Shown in pieces: positions 52,429-54,254 of a stretch of DNA of 54,254 nt. The notes under the pieces are model-generated. The model made no database searches and was not told where the DNA came from. It saw only the letters and a list, made by a program, of their open reading frames with translations. Source of the stretch: Spirochaetaceae bacterium (GTDB taxonomy: Bacteria > Spirochaetota > Spirochaetia > Treponematales > Treponemataceae); NCBI GenBank assembly GCA_017622235.1, contig JAGARN010000008.1:1-54254 (forward strand), in the 5' to 3' direction. Each line of letters begins with the position of its first letter. Positions within the stretch are counted from its first letter, which is position 1. The position numbers were made by a program, and so were the translations under genes.

Positions 52429-53907
52429 TTACTTTAGAAGACTAAAGAATACATTAAGAACATTGTTTTCTAACTTAGGACTAGACAAAAATGCATTGTT
52501 TACAGATGCACGATCAAAAGTTGTCATGTAATACATATACATCATAGTATCGTTGTCAGAAAAGGTTTCACCTGTCATGTTCAGAACTACTACATTTCCA
52601 TTCAAAACAATCGGGCTTGACACTTCATTTAATTTCATAGAAAAGGCTGTTTTTAGGAAAGATTCATTTGTAGAAGCATAAGCTAAGCCTGAACTTGTTG
52701 TACTCATAGTCTGCAACAAGTTATTATCACCGTAGTTCAATGGAGTGTCAGTAATTGTTTCTACTTTAAGACCCATAGCATCGCTAGCTTCTCTAAAGCC
52801 CTCAAGAGATGCACGGTTTGCAAAATCTCGTGCTAAATCAATATAGTAAGACTCAATAATACCTGATTCATAAGCAACCATGTAGCTTTGGATAGTTTTA
52901 GCAACATCTTGATTTTCAAAGTCTGGAGCAGTGGAGGCATTGTCGGCACGGAATATTGAATAGCCGTTTACAGTAGGAATAACACCACTTAAAGTACCAA
53001 CTGTAAGATTCGTTATTGCATCAAAACTTGCTTCGTCTGTAACAATGTTCTTTATTTGGTAATTGTATGTACTTGTAAGTTTTCCATCAGAACTGCTGTA
53101 ATAATTCCTTGAATATTCAGCTACAGCGTCTTCAAATAGAATTTCATTATTTTGCAACTGTTTTAATAATTTGTTAGCAGTTGACTCATCCGATACAGAA
53201 ATGACAGACATATCGTATTGCGTAAATAAATCTGTGTGATTTTTTGCCCATGCTAGAGCTTCTTCTATAGGATAATCGCTAGTATTAAAAGCAACGTAGT
53301 CGAAAGATCTTTTTTCTGCTCCCATTTGCTGAATGAAAGGAACTTCTTTTGACGAAGATTTGAGACCATACATTGAATAGTCTCCCATTACATCTGACAT
53401 AGAACCAAAGACATCATCTTGGTAACGCATGTATTCTAGTGAGTTAACAGTGTTTTCCCAAAGGCTTTTTTTTGTGCTTTCTGGAGTTTCGTTGTAAAGT
53501 TTTTGAGAGAATTGATTGTTTTCGTCATAAAAGTAAACACGCATATTTCTGTTCAAAAGCTCTTCTGGTACGATATAACCTGAGTCTTGCACAGCCATAG
53601 TATAACCCATATTCAAAACTGTAGATTGGAATGCATCATTGAAAATTTCATATTCATCTTCTAGAGTTTGAATTTGAGCACTTCTTTGGTCTGAGTAATA
53701 CTGAACTGAATCAGCAAAATAGGTACCCTGCTTGTATTCAATAGGTTTACCATCGTAATAACCAAATGGTTTTATGTCTTCTTCTACACTACCAACCATA
53801 GCAGGCAAAAAAATGAATATTAATGCAGCTAGTATTAGTATAAATACTGAACCAATGCTTAAAAGTATTTTCTTTGAAGACTGCTTCTTTTTTTCGATTT
53901 GTTTCAT
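52429..53907 (-). CDS. Membrane-anchored SurA/PpiD-like foldase
   Basis: This 492-residue protein has a basic N-terminus and a membrane segment near residues 14-34 (LLSIGSVFILILAALIFIF), with the rest in the periplasm. A SurA-N-like helical chaperone region (about 50-200) is followed by a parvulin-type peptidyl-prolyl isomerase domain near 225-325 (LFEDAVAEYSRNYYSS, VPTVNGYS-like word VIPTVNGYSIF). The parvulin core is divergent, so catalytic activity is uncertain. It probably helps fold outer-membrane proteins. AAGGA lies about 9 bases before the ATG. First gene of a two-gene unit. Confidence 0.82.
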   Translation of the reverse strand: MKQIEKKKQSSKKILLSIGSVFILILAALIFIFLPAMVGSVEEDIKPFGYYDGKPIEYKQGTYFADSVQYYSDQRSAQIQTLEDEYEIFNDAFQSTVLNMGYTMAVQDSGYIVPEELLNRNMRVYFYDENNQFSQKLYNETPESTKKSLWENTVNSLEYMRYQDDVFGSMSDVMGDYSMYGLKSSSKEVPFIQQMGAEKRSFDYVAFNTSDYPIEEALAWAKNHTDLFTQYDMSVISVSDESTANKLLKQLQNNEILFEDAVAEYSRNYYSSSDGKLTSTYNYQIKNIVTDEASFDAITNLTVGTLSGVIPTVNGYSIFRADNASTAPDFENQDVAKTIQSYMVAYESGIIESYYIDLARDFANRASLEGFREASDAMGLKVETITDTPLNYGDNNLLQTMSTTSSGLAYASTNESFLKTAFSMKLNEVSSPIVLNGNVVVLNMTGETFSDNDTMMYMYYMTTFDRASVNNAFLSSPKLENNVLNVFFSLLK

Positions 53908-54000
53908 GTCAAAGTGTCCTTATAATGTTGCATTTAGAGAAGCTATTACTCCTCTAGGATTTTCAAGAGTATAAAATAAACTCTATTTAAACTACAATAT

Positions 54001-54029
54001 ACTGTACCGTTTATAGAGGTTTGTGTCAA
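54001..54029 (-). promoter_or_regulatory. Promoter of the foldase gene
   Basis: On the minus strand TTGACA (54029-54024), a 17-base spacer and TACAGT (54006-54001). Transcription would start near 53994, leaving a leader of about 87 bases with an AAGGA site. Confidence 0.6.
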
Positions 54030-54082
54030 TGTATAATACTTAATTGACTTTTTCGTTCAGGATACAAAATACCAAATTATCG

Positions 54083-54151
54083 AAAAAAAAATAAAAAAAA
54101 GTGAAAAAAAAGGAAATAAAGTGTTGACAAAAGAGCAAGAAGTATGATAAA
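54083..54151 (+). promoter_or_regulatory. Strong-looking promoter with A-tract upstream element
   Basis: TTGACA (54124-54129) is followed by a -10-like GATAAA (54146-54151) at 16 bases or ATAAAT at 17. Upstream, 54083-54120 is almost pure A and T with several A-runs, like an UP element of stable-RNA promoters. It points out of the window. Confidence 0.55.
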
Positions 54152-54155
54152 TTAA

Positions 54156-54254
54156 CGAACGTCGCACGAAAGATGAGCGACGAGATATTTGACACAACAG
54201 GGAAGGAAGAAAGACGACGAGTTTGAAAGAACTCGTAAGCAGCGAGGTGAGGAA
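54156..54254 (+). other. Structured leader running out of the window
   Basis: After the promoter there is no start codon with a ribosome site. Two stems are seen: CGTCGC with GCGACG (about 54160-54182) and ACGAGTT with AACTCGT around TGAAAG (about 54217-54236). The stretch is rich in A and G, unlike the genes. This fits the leader of an rRNA operon or another stable RNA, but no 16S start is inside the window, so this is only an inference. Confidence 0.4.

Noticed and set aside
1..54254. CRISPR array
   Set aside because: No set of short repeats with regular unique spacers is present; the repeated modules at the left edge are irregularly spaced.

Overview
The window is a low-GC stretch (about 36-40% by eye) of a bacterial chromosome. 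It most resembles a treponeme-type spirochaete that can make its own amino acids. The evidence is a cheA / cheW-cheR fusion / cheX / cheY operon, a high share of lipoproteins and beta-barrel-like exported proteins, lptCAB, spoVG and an orphan DUF115/Maf-type protein. No rRNA, phage, transposase or CRISPR is visible, so species cannot be named. Histidine and branched-chain amino acid genes plus a mannanase fit a gut or environmental treponeme better than an obligate pathogen.

Layout. (1) 1-2530 is a structured, gene-poor accessory patch. It has two nearly identical 133-bp elements that fold on themselves, five copies of a GC-rich module, several perfect hairpins, and one Na+/Ca2+-exchanger-family gene behind a yybP-ykoY-type (Mn2+) riboswitch. 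(2) 2530-9670 holds envelope proteins of unknown function, a multicopper-oxidase-fold/PgeF protein and a small tRNA-binding protein. (3) 9679-18530 is amino acid biosynthesis: citramalate synthase, a HisA-HisI-HisE fusion, HisD, a lipoprotein mannanase, IlvD and IlvB. (4) 18531-20482 holds two exported proteins on the minus strand. (5) 20622-25501 is the chemotaxis operon. (6) 25546-30587 holds tRNA-Val, a winged-helix regulator, a PfkB kinase, IlvE and pyruvate kinase. (7) 30708-37606 holds two outer-membrane-type proteins, an EAL phosphodiesterase and AroA. (8) 37618-39681 is lptCAB on the minus strand. (9) 39757-50706 holds ispE, spoVG, tRNA-Gln, rplY, tilS, ftsH, two envelope proteins and lepA. 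(10) 50708-54029 holds a SurA/PpiD-like foldase and a Maf-like protein on the minus strand. (11) The right edge holds a strong-looking promoter with a structured leader running out of the window.

How the genes work together. CimA, IlvB, IlvD and IlvE give most of a threonine-independent isoleucine (and valine) route; ilvC and ilvN are not in the window. The fused HisA-HisIE and HisD cover late histidine steps. CheA, the CheW-CheR fusion, CheX and CheY form one signalling array and phosphate-removal unit.

The most striking signal is transcriptional. At nine or ten gene starts a sigma70-like promoter lies so close that the -10 hexamer ends only 6-8 bases before the ATG (10 for ispE). These transcripts would start at or next to the start codon and carry no Shine-Dalgarno site, whereas many downstream genes in the same units have clear ones. 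Other points for a second look are the 133-bp folding repeat, the Mn2+-type riboswitch before a CaCA exchanger, the HIS4-like histidine fusion, and a promoter firing antisense across tRNA-Val. All coordinates and similarities were read by eye; no database search was possible.
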